DNA of 64,000 bases, from positions 36,423,109 through 36,487,108 of the forward strand of contig CM068542.1 of NCBI GenBank assembly GCA_035048495.1, written 5' to 3'. The notes below the pieces were generated by a model. That model was not told where the DNA came from and ran no database searches. It was given only the letters and a program-made list of their open reading frames with translations. Shown in pieces: positions 10,001-21,810 of the stretch (position 1 is its first letter; every line of letters starts with the position of its first letter). The stretch comes from Euptelea pleiosperma (Eukaryota > Streptophyta > Magnoliopsida > Ranunculales > Eupteleaceae). Both the position numbers and the translations under genes were made by a program.

Positions 10001-13000
10001 TGCCTTTCCACATTCCCACTTTCCTGCCCACTATCATCCTCAGGTCTGGGCAGTAAAAAATCAGTTAAGCCAAGTGCCCAACCAACTGCTGTGAACCATT
10101 GGCCGAGAAGGGCTTTAATTGTTGCCCGCAGCTTAAAATGCTCAATTGCAAATGGTATACAGATTTGAAAAAGAAGCATGTCCGCAGGAATCTCAGTAAA
10201 TGGATCAGATACACTGCAGTATGCAAACATGCTTACTAATGTTAGCAGACAAAGCAACAAATGGTATGCAAAAGCTATTTAAAAAATAAAACTGCAATAT
10301 CAGACAAGAAAATGCCTTGAAAAACATGAGGTAGCAACTTACGAAATATCCAGTGGGAAGATAGAAGGTACCAATCGCATGGCAAGTTTGACTGGTAAAA
10401 ATACCAGCATCACAATCAAGCTCCCATAAACAGCAACCGACAACAGAACCCGGCGAGCATGCTTGTGCACAGGGTCGTCGATAAGATCACGAAATGGATT
10501 GTAGTTTGGATCAGCTGGGTCCCGAAGAAAGTATAGAACTCCATTACGCAAAACCTATCATAAGCAGGTAATGGAAAAACATCATCACGGAAGCACACAG
10601 GATGATAGGAAGGATGACTATGATTAGAAAGCAAACATGTCAATGAGATCAAATGGGACAGAGAACAATACCCCGCGAAGAAGGCTAACGAAAATGCTTA
10701 TTTGTAGCATGTACACGATTCCTACTATCCAATGTATCAAGGAGCTTGCTAAGGGAGAGATTGAAAAAAATTCAACCCTTTGAGTAATCGTCTTCCCAAG
10801 CATCCTAATAGTACAAACATCCAGCCACCAGCCACACATCAAAGGAAAAACCCCAAGTTCTATCACCAGAAGGAAAGCAACCTTAACCATAGTCATTAAA
10901 TGTCGCATTGCTGCCAAGAATTGCCTGACAAGGGATGGAATTGCCTCTGCTATAGAAGCAATACCATAAAGCCTCCCTACAGTCAAAGGCTCACCCCTAG
11001 TGTAACGAATTAAAGCAACAACCCCAAGGTAGAAGAAGACTAGAGAGAATATAAACATATATCCGATGGCGAGAGTAGTAACATCAGAAAGACGTGAGGT
11101 TCCAACAGTGGCCCCTTTCAATAGCTCTGCTGAAAGTGGTTTACCGATATTGTCTGAGACTTCATCTAGTCCGGTTGTGTTTGCTTTCAAGGTTTCTGCA
11201 ACCACTTCCACAGCATGGGAAAGCAAACCATCTTTATGGTTTTCAGACGACAAATTTGTAACCGCAGTTAATGCACTATTCAATGTGATATTTGCTATAG
11301 AGAGGGCTGATTCTGTAAATGGCATGACTGTTGACAACACAGGACTTGTAGCTGAGGAGAATAGCCATGACAAATAATGGAGGACGATCCGGCCTAATGA
11401 AAAGGGCACGAAAATTACGACACCAAGGAATATCATATTGCTTGCCAGAACCTGCAGAGGAAACCATTAAAATATCAATGTATCAACACCTCAAATAGAA
11501 AGTAAGACAACAAAACTCGCTAGAGTATCCAAATGGTATTACTGTTACAATTCCATGGACTTGTGTGTACAAATAAATGAGTAATTTGAAAAGACATTCC
11601 ATCCAAATGATACTTGTTCAAAAATAAGTAATAGTGATTTTTTTTATAACAATAGGGTGTTCCCACCCAAGTAATAGTGATTTTTTGAGCACCAACTATA
11701 CTGAAAAACTCAAGGAAAAGTAACATATTAAAAAGAATTTAAGAGAGATCATTAAAAAAAAACTACAGAGGAGCTCTCTTCTGCATCTACTTCTTTATCT
11801 TTTTCCTTTTCTCCTTGGAGCACGTTGAGCAGGGCAAGGATACAAGCCAGGAAATAACTCACAACCTGAAGATTAAGATGTAGCAGTCCATCATACTGGG
11901 CTGGGAAGACCAGGCCGGACAACGGATTTTTTTTTATAAGTAAATGAGTAAGTTCACAACTTACTATCAGAAGATGTGAACTTACTATCAGAACAAGTCA
12001 GTATAGACAACGGAAGTTCACAACTTAAATGAGTAAGTAACATGTCAGTATAGCATTAGTCATGGGATTTCGCACCTACTTTGAAGCCAACATATTATGG
12101 CATAACACATTTTACGTATCAAAAGAAGTAGAGGTTAGTAAATATGCTTTTGATGGAGTATTTAGTGAAGGTCTACAAAGATAATAAAAAAGCAGACAAT
12201 AGAACCAGCAAAATAATTAAGCCTTGATCAATTAGGAACTGTTGATTATTAAATGAAAAACAGTAGGGAGAAAAGATTTACTTATTAGAAGAAAAGCAAG
12301 AAAGGAATGAGAGACTCACGGTAAATGCATTTTCAACCAAATGAAAAACAGGCCCTTGCATGCCAACAAGCTCGTCAAAGGGTACATCTTCTGCACCATC
12401 AGCATCGTCAAGGCCATCAAACATTTGTTCAACATGCGCCTCAAGACGTGCTGCCTGCATTTCCAGCCTAGCAGCAACATTCTCTGCATTTCTTCTGATT
12501 ATTTGACCAGCTCCAGCAATACCTTGCCCTCCACCAGCATCTTCACCATTTCCATCACCGGCATGAATCCTATTAGCTGGGGCAGGAGGTCTTCTGGCAG
12601 CACGAGCACCATTTCTGTCACCTTCATCTTCTCTCTCAGCATCCTGCCCTCCTAGCTCTCGTAGATGTCTAAAATAATCCCTCAAAGAAGTGGCTCCAAG
12701 AAAGATAAAAACAATGCTAGCAGAAAGTAGAAACCCATGCAAACAGTCAGTGAGAATCACTGTAGTAGTTATGTGACTCAGGAATAGTCTCTGAGCTTCA
12801 CCAAAACTCCTCACAAAAGCCAATCGCCATATCCAAAATGTGATGAAGGGTATTATGAGAAGCCAGACAGAAAGTACAAAAGCAAGGCGCAAGAAGAACT
12901 GCAGAACATGGCATCCTTTCATTGCAATTCCAACCACAAACTCCTGGAAAGGAAGCCTTGCTGGAGCATTCTCAGCATAAACGGGGGAAAAAGAAAATGC

Positions 13001-16000
13001 ATGTTTACACACCTGCAATGCATGTCAAGCGTGCATGTCTTAAAACCTTTAAGAATCTGGAGAGCATTAATCAGAAGGAAACAGGCAGCAGTGCTTGGTA
13101 AAGAATGAAAAAAAAAAAGCAGAATACCAACAATCTACTGGCCTCAAGCTCTGAATTGAAGTGTTCAATAAGACAAAGCTAATGAGCGCAAGCAGCATAA
13201 CACCTGAAGGTTACATCAGCATTCAACAAGTTTGATGTAGTTTTGTGGACATATCTTATACATAATTGCTTTGGAGTTGGATAATAGTTTCACATGCTGT
13301 AACAAGCACCATATCTAAGGATGGCTGTGGAACATGCACTCAGTAAGTGATGAACAACAACTTGCATAATGTGAAGCATTCTTTCTTTCTTTATTTTTCT
13401 TTTTTGTTTTTTTGTTTTGTTTTTTTTGACGTCAATCCAAGCAACAGTAAGTAATATCCAGTAACTCTGGATCATAGTCACAAAGTCGGGATTTGGCAAT
13501 AAATCAGCAAGGGCTCAAGTTGCGAATATTCGGTACAAATCGGGAAAATACACAAAATTATAAAAAATATATCTTAGCATATGTCAAGTTAGAAATGTTG
13601 TCTTTAACAAAACACATGTATATGATGAAAAGCACATCTATAATTCCATAATAATAAGTCAACTCATAAAGCATGATTCATCATTCATACTCATAATTCC
13701 AAAATCGGCAAAATTGAAATCAGAATGGGAAAAAAAATAAAATAAAAATGTGTCTCAGCCGATTAATCGGCAAAATCGCCAAGTTTTTCGATTAATTGGA
13801 GATTTTGCCAATTAATCGGCGATTGATTCGTGAATTAGAAAAATCAGAGATTTTTGTGACTGCTCTGGATTGGTAATTATGTTAATCTCATTGGCTGCAG
13901 ACATTATCTCGGGTCAAGGGTGATCCCAACCTTTGTAATAATTCTATTGAATTTCTAAAATGAAGAATTAAACTTACCAATGGTTCCCGAGAGTTACAGA
14001 CATGCCATCTCAGATAATGGAACCCCTGTCCAATAGGCAAAGGTTGATGCCTGCCACTAGTTCTAACACGTGTCCACACGGTGCCTAATTCAAAGGAGTA
14101 CCCCTTCTAATGGGTGACCAACTTTACAGCAAATGTTAAGATTTAGCTACCGTGCCCAAAAATAGAAACATTGGGACTTCATGAATTTTCTTCTTCTATT
14201 TTTTTATTCCACAACTTATATTAGTTTTTCATTTACAGAGCGAGCGTTCAGGATGAATCCGGCTAACCGATCGAATGCAACCTTCCAACGAACCTGCTGA
14301 TCTTTTCAAGAGAAAACCAGGAACTATGGGAATAAATGCTACATTTGGTTCGGCGCTTTTCCGGGAAAAGAAAACAAAAACCCAGAAAAGTGCCACTTCC
14401 GTGTGTTTGGTTTAGGGCTGAAAAGTGGGCCCCACGGAAATCCATTTCCTTCACACCCCGTTTTAAAGGAAAACAACTTCCACTCTTCATAAGTGGAAGT
14501 CGATTTTCCAGCACGTCTCACACCACACCTTCTATCGCTCTCCTTCACCTTCTACTTCTACTTTATCTAGGGTTCTTTCTTTTTTTTATAAGTATCTAGG
14601 GTTCTTTCTTGGAGCTCTCTTTTTTTTCTCATCCTCTTCAGTGAACAAACCTAATAAGGTTGCTCAACAATATCATAAACCAGAAATCTGTGATAGTTTC
14701 ATTATTATTCGATGACCCCCAAGATGTTATCGCCAGGGGTATTGCTATCTGGGAAGAGGAACTAGTTGGATATTTCTTGGATCGTCGTCTACCTTTCAAT
14801 ATTGTTAAAGCACTATTGTCAAAGATTATGGAAAATCAAGGGTTCCTCTAGATGTTAAATCTCTTGGCAACGGGTTCTATTTCTTTGAATTTTAATGTAT
14901 AGAAGATAGGGACTGTCCTTGAGGCTGTCCCATGGCACATAGCAGGGAAACTCTTTAGTTTTTAGAAATGGCACCCAAGCTTGAAGTTACAAAATTTTTC
15001 TGTCTTCTGTTCCATTTGGGGTGAGTTATTTCAAGTTCCTACAAAGCTATCAACTCTAGAAGCCTTAAGCTATATCGTCAGTGGTATTGGGCGTCCCCCT
15101 TCTACCTAGATGAAGTCACTTCCACTCGAAGCATACTAAACTTTGGTAAGATATGAGCCGAAATTGAAGTAGAACGAGAGATGCTTCAGACGCTCAAAGT
15201 TGATGTGGGAGGTAACGACATTAAGGGAGTCTTTGTGGATTATTCTTGGCAGCCTGTTCAATGCTCTGTGTAAAGTTGTTGTCAATCTACCAAGAGCTGC
15301 TCTAAAGGTGAGAGAATTCCTAAAAAAGGTTTGGGTTCCTAAAGCTCAAAATAGTAAAGTTCTCTCCTCATGTGTTACTTACTCTAAAGAAGGTTGGTCC
15401 ACAGTTCCCCATTATAGCAAAAAGAGCCCAACGCCTATTCGTGATAAATCACTTCTAGCCATCTGAACATTTCCCCACACGACCTTGCCTTTCTGCTTAC
15501 CCTATTCCTTTGGCCTTCTCCTTGAGTCCCCATCAGCTATGGATTTAGACCACCCTAGTTTACCAGCTGTAATCCCTAAGCTCTGAGCCTCCTTGATCCG
15601 CCTAACAATGTTTCCTATTATGACATCAGCTAAAATTGGTTTTCTGGCTTGGTGATTGATGAAATTGAGTCTGAGAACATTGAGATAAAGATAGTCGAGT
15701 CTTCTTGGTTTAGTTGAGACGAGAGTTAAAAAATGTCAATAAAGATAGCAAATTCTCCTACATCTGTCTAGATTGGAACCTCCTTGAGAATTATAATTCT
15801 ACTCTTAATGACAGAATTTGGCTTTTAGGATCCTAAGGTCGTTCAAGTTACTCTTCTCAACATGTCATTTTCTATTGAAAACTAATTAAAAACCAAACAA
15901 AAAAAAAATTATATTGTTTTCAAAGATTCAGCCAAGCAACAGATAAACGGATTCCAGGAAGTGGGTTTCCAGAAAGTGGTACTTCCTGGAAAACCACTTC

Positions 16001-19000
16001 CAACGAACCAAACACAACCAAAGAGAAATTCGTTCTCAATGGAAATTATTTTTTTAATCAAAAAAGTTCCCTTCTTCACTATTACACGGCCCATAAATAG
16101 GCCAAAACCCAAAGGTGGAAATATCTTAATCTTGCTAGGACTCAACAGACTCAACTTTCCTACTAGAATCACTTTCCTACTTTAACACTTTCTAATAAAA
16201 CCCAATAAACTCAACTTTCCTACTAGACTCACTTTCCTACTTTAAGACTTTCTAATAAAACCCAATGGACTAACTAAAGCATTAAAATAAGGGCACTAGA
16301 ATAAAATATTATTGAACTTGCCTAATTCAGAGTTAAAGCCGAATTACCCTTCCGATTGACCTTCTGTTGATCGAACCGATCCAAGTAGTCGACCATTGTG
16401 CATACTGCATCATTCTCCCCTGGTTGGAAGAAATTCGTCCTCGAATTCAAATCATCATCAAAACGATCCCCATAATACGGAATAAGATGTTTGACATTGA
16501 GCACGTCCGAAGTACGAAGATGACTTTGAAGTTTTAGCCGGTACACATTAGCATTGAATTTCTCCAAAAAACCTCCAATGGACCAATCTTACGAGCAACA
16601 AGCTTATTGTACTCTCCTACTAGAAAGCGATCCTTTGTTAAGATGGCCCAAACAAAATCGCCCACGTCGAATTCCACAAGTCATCGCTTCTTATCAGTTG
16701 CACTTTTGTACTTAGCGGTAGCATCTAGTAGATTATGTTGGGTTGCCTTGTGAATCTGTTGAAATTGTGCAATTAAGTCCTCAGTCTTCCCATGAGCACG
16801 TGTCAAGTTCGGAACAGGTGCCAAGTCAAAAGGAGATATGGGAACGAGGCCATACACAACATGAAAAGGCCGACACCCAATACTTCGATTCATAAAGTGG
16901 TTAAAAGCAAATTCAACCTGAAACAACTTCTGATCCCATGTTTTCAAGTAATCCCCAACCAAGCTGCATAAAAGATCACCCAAAGAAGGATTAACAACCT
17001 TTGTTTTCCCATCAGTCTTAAGGAGTTTGTGGCGAGTCGCCACACTCCTCCAAAAGTGATTGAGGAACCATGTATCTCGGTCTGACACAATGGATAGAGG
17101 AAGTCCATGAAGACGGTAAATCTCTCGAAAATAAAGTTAACATGCACGGCATTTGTTGTCTTCTTGCAACTTGCAAGCGAGGAAGTGCACCATTTTGGAG
17201 AAGTGATCAACAACCACAAAGATGGAATCCATACCTCACTAGGTTCGAAGAAGACTCAACACGAAATCCATACATCAAACCATGGTTGACTCGGCATGGG
17301 TAATGGCAGGTTCAATCCGGCGTTCATTGCCTTGCCTTTAGAAACTTGACAAATATGACAATTCTCCACGAATTTTAGAAACTTCCCGACGTAAGATTGG
17401 CCAAAAATAAGAGCTCGTGACGAGTTGAAGCGACTTATCTCTTCCAACATATCCTTCTCCATGTAACTCTTTAATAATCTGCAACCGAAGACTAGATTCG
17501 GGCACACATAGTTTATTCTATTTGAAGAGGAAAAAATCTGACCGCTTGCATGTTAGGACCTCACCCACAATACCCGCAAAATATGAATCATTAGATAATG
17601 ATTCACGAAAGGATCGAAACCAAGTACCTTGGTGTGCATAGTGATGAGTATGGTTGTTCGACTGCTGAGGGCATATGCTACCCGATTCAATGCACCAAAG
17701 TTATGCTTGAGGACAACGTGAACTCTTGTATATATGCAGCCCAATTGGCATGCCGAAAAGAGAGCTTATCTTGGCTGTGGATGTGCTTCAAAGAATCATG
17801 ATCAGAATATAAAACAAACTCGTTGCGACTTAGGTAATGACGCCAATGCTTTAGTGATTGGACCACTGCATAGAACTCCACATCATAGGGATTATAATTA
17901 AGTTTGGCCCCATTCAACTTCTCACTGAAGAATGCAATTGGTTTGCCATTCTGACTTAGAACTGCACCTATTGGATGATCTGTTAGATTAGATTCAAGAA
18001 GAATTTGAATCTGGTGGTAGCCACTCTTCAAGTCCAGCTTGCTAAAAACTGTAGCTCCACATAACTGATCTAATAAATCATCCAACCAAGGGATAGGAAA
18101 ACGGTACTTAACCGTTATTTTATTGATGGCACGACTGTCCACACATATCCGCTAGCTACCATCCTTTGGTGTGAGTAATGCAGACACTATACATGGGCTA
18201 AGGCTCTCCCTAACGTAACCCTTAGACATGAGTTCTTCCACTTGACGTCGAACCTCTTCATGTTCTTTTGGCTCATACAATCTGGTGTTGTATGTCCCTT
18301 AGAGGCAGCAACTCATTTGGCAAGTCGTCGGGGAATACATCTAGCTATTCTTCAATTAGAGACTTTGCAACCTTAGGAATGATAGTGTTAACCTTGTCAT
18401 TTTTTCTCATTAGGACAAATGCCATCCCAGACTCTTCCATTTCATCTACAAATCTTTTTAAGAGATAAGAGATTAGAACCCTCCCCAACCGGTGGTTTAG
18501 GCACAACCTCTTTACTAGGAACATGAGCAATCCAGGTATTGTCCCGCATAAAACTTTAAGTGTTTTTACGCCCATCATATGTGACGCTTCTATAAACTGC
18601 CAAAGCCTACCCAAAAAAAAATGATAAGCATCAATAGTAATAACATCACACTATACTTTATCTTTATACTTAGAGCCAATAGAGAAATTCACCAAACCAC
18701 GCTTGGAAACTTTTACCTCATTGCCCTTTTTGAGCCAGGACAGTTTGTATGGATTGGGATGTTGCGTTTTGTATAGCTTCAACTTCTAAACAGCCTCTTC
18801 CGCTACCACATTCTCACAGCTCCCGGAATCAATGACAAGGTGGCAAACCTGCCCTCCCAGACTACAAAAGGAATGGAAGATGTTGCAAAGCTACCCATCT
18901 CCATCATCCTCCTTTAGTGTGAAACACACCCTTCTCACGACCAATGTTTGGCCTTGATTGCCTGAACCATATTCTTTGTGAGGTGGGTCTGCATCAACGC

Positions 19001-20560
19001 CATCGAACACAAGCCTTGTTTGAAGTCGCCAAAACGGGCCGTCCTCAACATCATTATTTTCCACAAACAATCTCTTCCCCGCATGATCACATTTTCGGCA
19101 TGCGCTTCTTGAGCTTCTCCCATGGATTGATTATTGTTTTTCCTTGCCAAGCTCGGGTGAGATTTGTTTGTTGTCACCAAGAGGCGGCTCATCCTCGAAA
19201 CCTTGTTGCTACCAATGGAACCAGTTTACCATCGGAAACCTCTTTGAACTCCAGAACTTCATCAACGGTACTGACCCAATCTAGGAACTCTTCTGGTTTT
19301 AAACTCCCTTGGAATTCAGGTAACTCGACCCTCAACCCGGACTCCCATCACCTAAAATTGTGGTTCTACCTGGAATTGTCAGCCACCGGTCTCCTCCTTG
19401 GACCATACTCGCCAAATTGGTTATTGAGTTCGTCGTCAACCACATTTGTAGAAATTTCAAAATGGGCTGATTTTTTGTAGGGGTGATCTATATGGTGAGG
19501 AGATCATGCTCACCAAAAATCAGCCATTGATTCATCTTCTATGTGGGTACGCCAAAGTGGGGGTCAAAAATGGGGGACCCTGGAGTCCAACCCCATATAT
19601 ATATAAGTTAAATATATTTATATATTTGTAAATAAATAAATAAAAAGCCTGCTTTGTCTTCCCTTTTCCCGTTTGGTAATTTCTGCAATTGATTTTCTCC
19701 TAATAAACAGATAGACAAGAGACACCTCTCCCCGTTACAAGTATAGCTTGTCATTTCTAAACCATTATAGCTTATTTTCTCTAGTACTTCAGCACATGGC
19801 TCTATACAGATAATACACATCTAATACAAATACAGTACGAGGAACACCCTCCTCACATTCCTTACATAACCGTAACTTTTCATTTTTTGTCTTTTCCCCC
19901 AAGGATAAGTAAAACCCTGCTAAAATTTACTTAGAGAGGCGCACATCCTGGATTATCATCAGGAGAACATGAATTTCAGCCACAGCCTGATCAAGTGTGC
20001 ATGGACATTCAGTTCCAAAGAATCGTAACCGAATCAGAGATCACACTGAAAAAACCCTAAAACGCCACCTAAGTACTTCCACAATTATAAGAACCAATTC
20101 AAGGCGAATTTCAAAATTAAAAGGCATTAACAGAAAAAACCCCAAAAAAATACCTTCGATTTGGATCACAAGGAACAACAAATCGACAATTTCCAGGAAC
20201 ATATGCGAAAAAGAAAAAAGAATTCAAAGATCGATGAGAAGCAGAAAAGATTACCTCGCACTGTCGAGCGTTGCTGTGGTTGAGCCACTGGAGAAGACAA
20301 TCCTGGTGGACGAATTTGATACTTCCGCTGCAAGCGCAGGGATACCGGAGAGGGTTGTCGGCATCGCCGGGGTTGCGGCAAATCCTGCAAACATCCTCTT
20401 CATCCTCCTCTTCGTCGTACTTGCTAGAGATGCCGTTGCTTTTGTTGTTAGACGGACTGCGAGGAGACGATGAACCTTCGACGCTCTCAACAGAAATGTT
20501 GTTGTCTTCTTTCTCATCCTTCTGCGAGTTCGACGGTGCCACCGCAATCTCCATGGCCAT
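6506..20560 (-). CDS. SUD1: SUD1/CER9, ER-membrane RING-CH E3 ubiquitin ligase (Doa10/TEB4 family), 9 coding exons
   Basis: Exons (high to low): 20560-20255, 13012-12320, 11451-10672, 10554-10343, 10213-9845, 8321-8161, 8080-7917, 7827-7681, 7033-6506. All introns are GT-AG and phases match; total 3360 nt, 1119 aa, near the known length of Arabidopsis SUD1 (about 1108). A C4HC3 RING-CH finger has ligands C58, C61, C75, C77, H85, C88, C101, C104. An acidic/Ala-rich coiled region lies around 225-325 and many membrane segments follow. The conserved '[15 protein letters not shown]' block starts at 595, and a C-terminal element '[18 protein letters not shown]' spans about 1048-1065. In the family this ligase works at the ER with UBC6/7-type E2s in ERAD, affecting HMG-CoA reductase activity and cuticle wax. 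The start at 20560 has an in-frame TAA 27 nt upstream; Met3 (20554) is an alternative. No internal stop was found, so it looks functional. Confidence 0.93.
7681..7827 (-). CDS. SUD1: SUD1 exon 8
   Basis: Residues 896-944 ([20 protein letters not shown]). Acceptor TTCCAG|ATCTTT, donor CTG|GTAGGT. Confidence 0.9.
7917..8080 (-). CDS. SUD1: SUD1 exon 7
   Basis: Residues 841-895 ([25 protein letters not shown]). Acceptor CCTTAG|ATATGT, donor TGG|GTAAGC. Confidence 0.9.
8161..8321 (-). CDS. SUD1: SUD1 exon 6
   Basis: Residues 787-841 ([20 protein letters not shown]). Tandem acceptor TTAGCAG: the first AG keeps the Arg before YGFV, as I recall for the family, while the second would start the exon at 8318. 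Donor AATG|GTAATA. Confidence 0.85.
8318..8325 (-). promoter_or_regulatory. NAGNAG tandem splice acceptor of SUD1 exon 6
   Basis: The minus strand reads TTAGCAGG. Use of the first AG gives DS-D-R-YGF; use of the second gives DS-E-YGF, one residue shorter. Both keep the frame. Confidence 0.6.
8322..9844 (-). other. SUD1 intron 5 (1.5 kb)
   Basis: It contains a locally repeated stretch: 'agaactaatcacaatcctaatc' at about 8579 resembles 8726, each followed by a 'cttgttctt'-like segment with 'tatgcaaac'. I see no gene or transposon ends inside. Confidence 0.6.
9845..10213 (-). CDS. SUD1: SUD1 exon 5
   Basis: Residues 664-787, ending in a variable acidic loop (GDEQTDS). Acceptor CTGCAG|TGTATC. 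The donor is chosen at TCTGA|GTACGT because the next conserved residues join in frame. Confidence 0.88.
10343..10554 (-). CDS. SUD1: SUD1 exon 4
   Basis: Residues 594-664, including the highly conserved '[20 protein letters not shown]' block. Acceptor GATAG|GTTTTG, donor TTTC|GTAAGT, phase 2. Confidence 0.92.
10672..11451 (-). CDS. SUD1: SUD1 exon 3
   Basis: Residues 334-593, several membrane segments. Acceptor CTGCAG|GTTCTG, donor GGG|GTATTG, phase 0 at both ends. Confidence 0.92.
12320..13012 (-). CDS. SUD1: SUD1 exon 2
   Basis: Residues 103-333. Acceptor TTGCAG|GTGTGT restores the last zinc ligand C104 in the first codons. It codes the first hydrophobic segments and the acidic/Ala-rich linker. 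Donor ACC|GTGAGT. Confidence 0.92.
14340..16020. mobile_element. Possible TIR transposon with degraded coding remnant
   Basis: The left edge (from about 14343, 'tttggttcggcgcttttcc') and the reverse complement of the right edge (to about 16018, 'tttggttcgttggaagtgg' then 'ttttcc') are similar and could be terminal inverted repeats. Subterminal 'aagtgg/ccactt' motifs repeat near both ends. No TSD was resolved. Interior holds the DUF4283-like remnant. It may also be two unrelated pieces. Confidence 0.4.
14660..15130 (+). pseudogene. Degenerate DUF4283-like (LINE ORF1/gag-like) fragment
   Basis: A 63-aa frame (14660-14851) reads '[26 protein letters not shown]', the characteristic opening of the plant DUF4283 nucleic-acid-binding domain. 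After stops and frame changes the flow continues with pieces such as '[23 protein letters not shown]' and 'IGRPPST', matching the later part of that domain. It is clearly non-functional. DUF4283 occurs in ORF1 of plant LINEs and in related retroelement genes. Confidence 0.5.
16023..16320 (-). repeat. LTR-like remnant with internal 60-bp tandem repeat
   Basis: Directly after the polyprotein stop of the gypsy element (minus strand) comes U3-like sequence, a TATA-like 'ctatttatgggcc' and a 'gtaatagtgaagaag' segment, as at the R region of many plant LTRs. Two 60-bp units (16149-16208, 16209-16268) are nearly identical. The matching LTR at the other end was not found. Confidence 0.45.
16322..19460 (-). 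mobile_element. Decayed Ty3/gypsy retrotransposon (gag-PR-RT-RH-INT) in SUD1 intron 1
   Basis: Minus-strand order is gag (about 19400-19190, core like [14 protein letters not shown]), aspartic protease (about 18860-18560, [10 protein letters not shown]), RT start (about 18142-18000, [15 protein letters not shown] then [13 protein letters not shown]), RNase H (about 17960-17690), integrase (17507-16681) and a C-terminal tail ending at 16322. RT-RH-INT order identifies the gypsy superfamily. There are several stops and frameshifts. An internal deletion in RT joins HQIQI almost directly to the RNase H lead-in, so the catalytic YxDD region is missing. It cannot be autonomous. Left flank has an LTR-like piece; the right end is cut by a MITE fragment. 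Confidence 0.85.
19443..19593. repeat. Partial MITE (family of 55784-56147)
   Basis: It matches the right half of 55784-56147, including 'ggtgatctatatggtgaggagatcat' (similar, not quoted identically) and the end 'gggtcaaaaatg'. It is followed by a short TA run. It probably truncates the gypsy gag. Confidence 0.6.
19594..20110. other. Intron 1 sequence near exon 1
   Basis: No transposon ends or coding frames that I can support. Confidence 0.5.
20255..20560 (-). CDS. SUD1: SUD1 exon 1
   Basis: Codes residues 1-102: a Ser/Asp/Glu-rich leader, then the RING-CH finger through C101. Donor is GAG|GTAATC, phase 0. Without splicing, the frame runs 45 codons into the intron and stops, giving about 147 aa. 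Confidence 0.92.
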
Positions 20561-20719
20561 ACGACCACGAACAACAATTAGGGTTTACGGTCTCTGTCGG
20601 CCTCTGATTCTCGATGCTTCGTCTCTCTCGTCTCGCCCCTCTCTAATGAAGGTGAGGTGGGGTTAGAGGAAAGACGGGCAAAGGGAGCTAAAGATAATAT
20701 ACATATTATTAGCTTTGAA

Positions 20720-20770
20720 GAGTTGAGAGAGAAGAAAAGAGAGCGGAGATCCGTCCCCTTTATTAATGTC
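20720..20770 (-). promoter_or_regulatory. SUD1 core promoter candidate (Y patch, TATA-like)
   Basis: On the minus strand, about 200 nt upstream of the ATG, a TTAATAAAGG motif (near 20768-20759) is followed by a CT-rich run (about 20748-20722), the usual layout of a plant TATA-type box and pyrimidine patch. Transcription start is not known. Confidence 0.35.
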
Positions 20771-20841
20771 GGTTTGTGCTATTTGCATTTGAGATTCCAA
20801 TTTTACCCGTCTTTTTTGTTTAAAAATACCCAAGGACCTGG

Positions 20842-20867
20842 TTTTTTTTTTTTTTTTTTTTTTTTTT
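20842..20867. repeat. Poly(T) run of about 26
   Basis: A homopolymer between two near-repeats of 'acccaaggacctg' (20828 and 20875). The duplicated flank with an A/T tail suggests a small retroposition scar, or slippage. Confidence 0.6.
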
Positions 20868-20921
20868 GTAATTACCCAAGGACCTGTTTGGACGGCAAGT
20901 TTTTGTCCAAAAAAATAAATA

Positions 20922-21318
20922 GGGTCGGGCTCCGTTGACAGATCTAAAATGACAGTTAAAATGACAGGGACACAATATACGCCATGTGGCATACTGTTAC
21001 AGGACTCTGACCGTACGGATGTTTTTCCTATCCCATGGTGGACCTACAAACCAAAAGCACTCTGATTAGTGATTTATAAGTGTTGCATCTTTGTACATCA
21101 AATACTGCTCAAATTCTCACAGTTGAGATCCGCCCATGAAAATAAGTCTAATCCAAAGCCTATAAATCACTAATCAGGCTGATTTTTGGTTTGTAGGTCC
21201 ACCGTGGGATAGGACAAACATCCATACGATCAGAGTCCTGTAATAGTGTGCCATGTGGCTTATATTGTGTCCCAATCATTTTATCTGTCATTTTAGATCT
21301 GTCGACGGAGCCCGACCC
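20922..21318. mobile_element. Foldback MITE, arms about 190 bp
   Basis: It is almost a complete palindrome. It begins GGGTCGGGCTCCGT and ends ACGGAGCCCGACCC, and both arms carry 'aatcactaatcaggctgat'-type cores. Flanks are A-rich, so no TSD could be called. It lies about 360 bp upstream of the SUD1 start. Confidence 0.75.
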
Positions 21319-21482
21319 AAAAAAAAAATAGCACAGATGGCGATTCAAAAAAGACGTTAGTTTTGGCATTCGTCACCTCGCCCTTACAAAGAGTCCATTT
21401 GTTTTTTTCCTGCGGTCAAAATTTTGGACCATTTCTTGATTTGTGTGTCATCTTGGTGTACGCACCATGTTAATCTTCTTTA

Positions 21483-21810
21483 GAGTAAAACTTCGGTCAC
21501 AACGCACAATACAAGCCACATCGCACACTCTAAGTGGACTGACCATATGGATGTTGGCCAGTCCCTTGATGGACCTGTAAACCAAAAATCAGTCTGATTA
21601 GTGATTTCTAAGGGATTTGATTTAAGTTATTTTCATGGGTTGATTTTAATTGTGTGAATTTGAGCGTTATTTGGGTGCAAAGATCCAAAAGTTGTGAATC
21701 ACTAATCAGGTTGATTTTTGGTTTGCAGGTCCGCCGAGGGACTGGCCAAACATCCATATAGTCAGCGTCCACGAAGAGTGTTCCACGTGGCTTGTACTGT
21801 GGTTTTACTC
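21483..21810. mobile_element. Foldback MITE, GAGTAAAAC family
   Basis: Termini are GAGTAAAACT and GTTTTACTC, with palindromic arms throughout. Flanking 9-mers 'tcttcttta' and 'tcttctctg' are similar, consistent with a degraded TSD. Confidence 0.7.

Larger units (their letters stand above)
13013..20254 (-). other. SUD1 intron 1 (7.2 kb), transposon-invaded
   Basis: Donor GTAATC and acceptor TTGCAG are intact. The nested content is a probable TIR element (14340-16020), an LTR-like piece (16023-16320), a decayed gypsy element (16322-19460) and a MITE fragment (19443-19593). The gypsy element has the same orientation as the gene. At 13500-13870 there is low-complexity sequence with repeated 'attaatcgg' motifs, and no coding sequence. 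Confidence 0.85.

Noticed and set aside
18944..19480. 178-aa plus-strand frame
   Set aside because: It is antisense to gypsy gag, which is the meaningful strand.
20271..20666. 131-aa plus frame over SUD1 exon 1
   Set aside because: Antisense shadow of the RING-CH exon.
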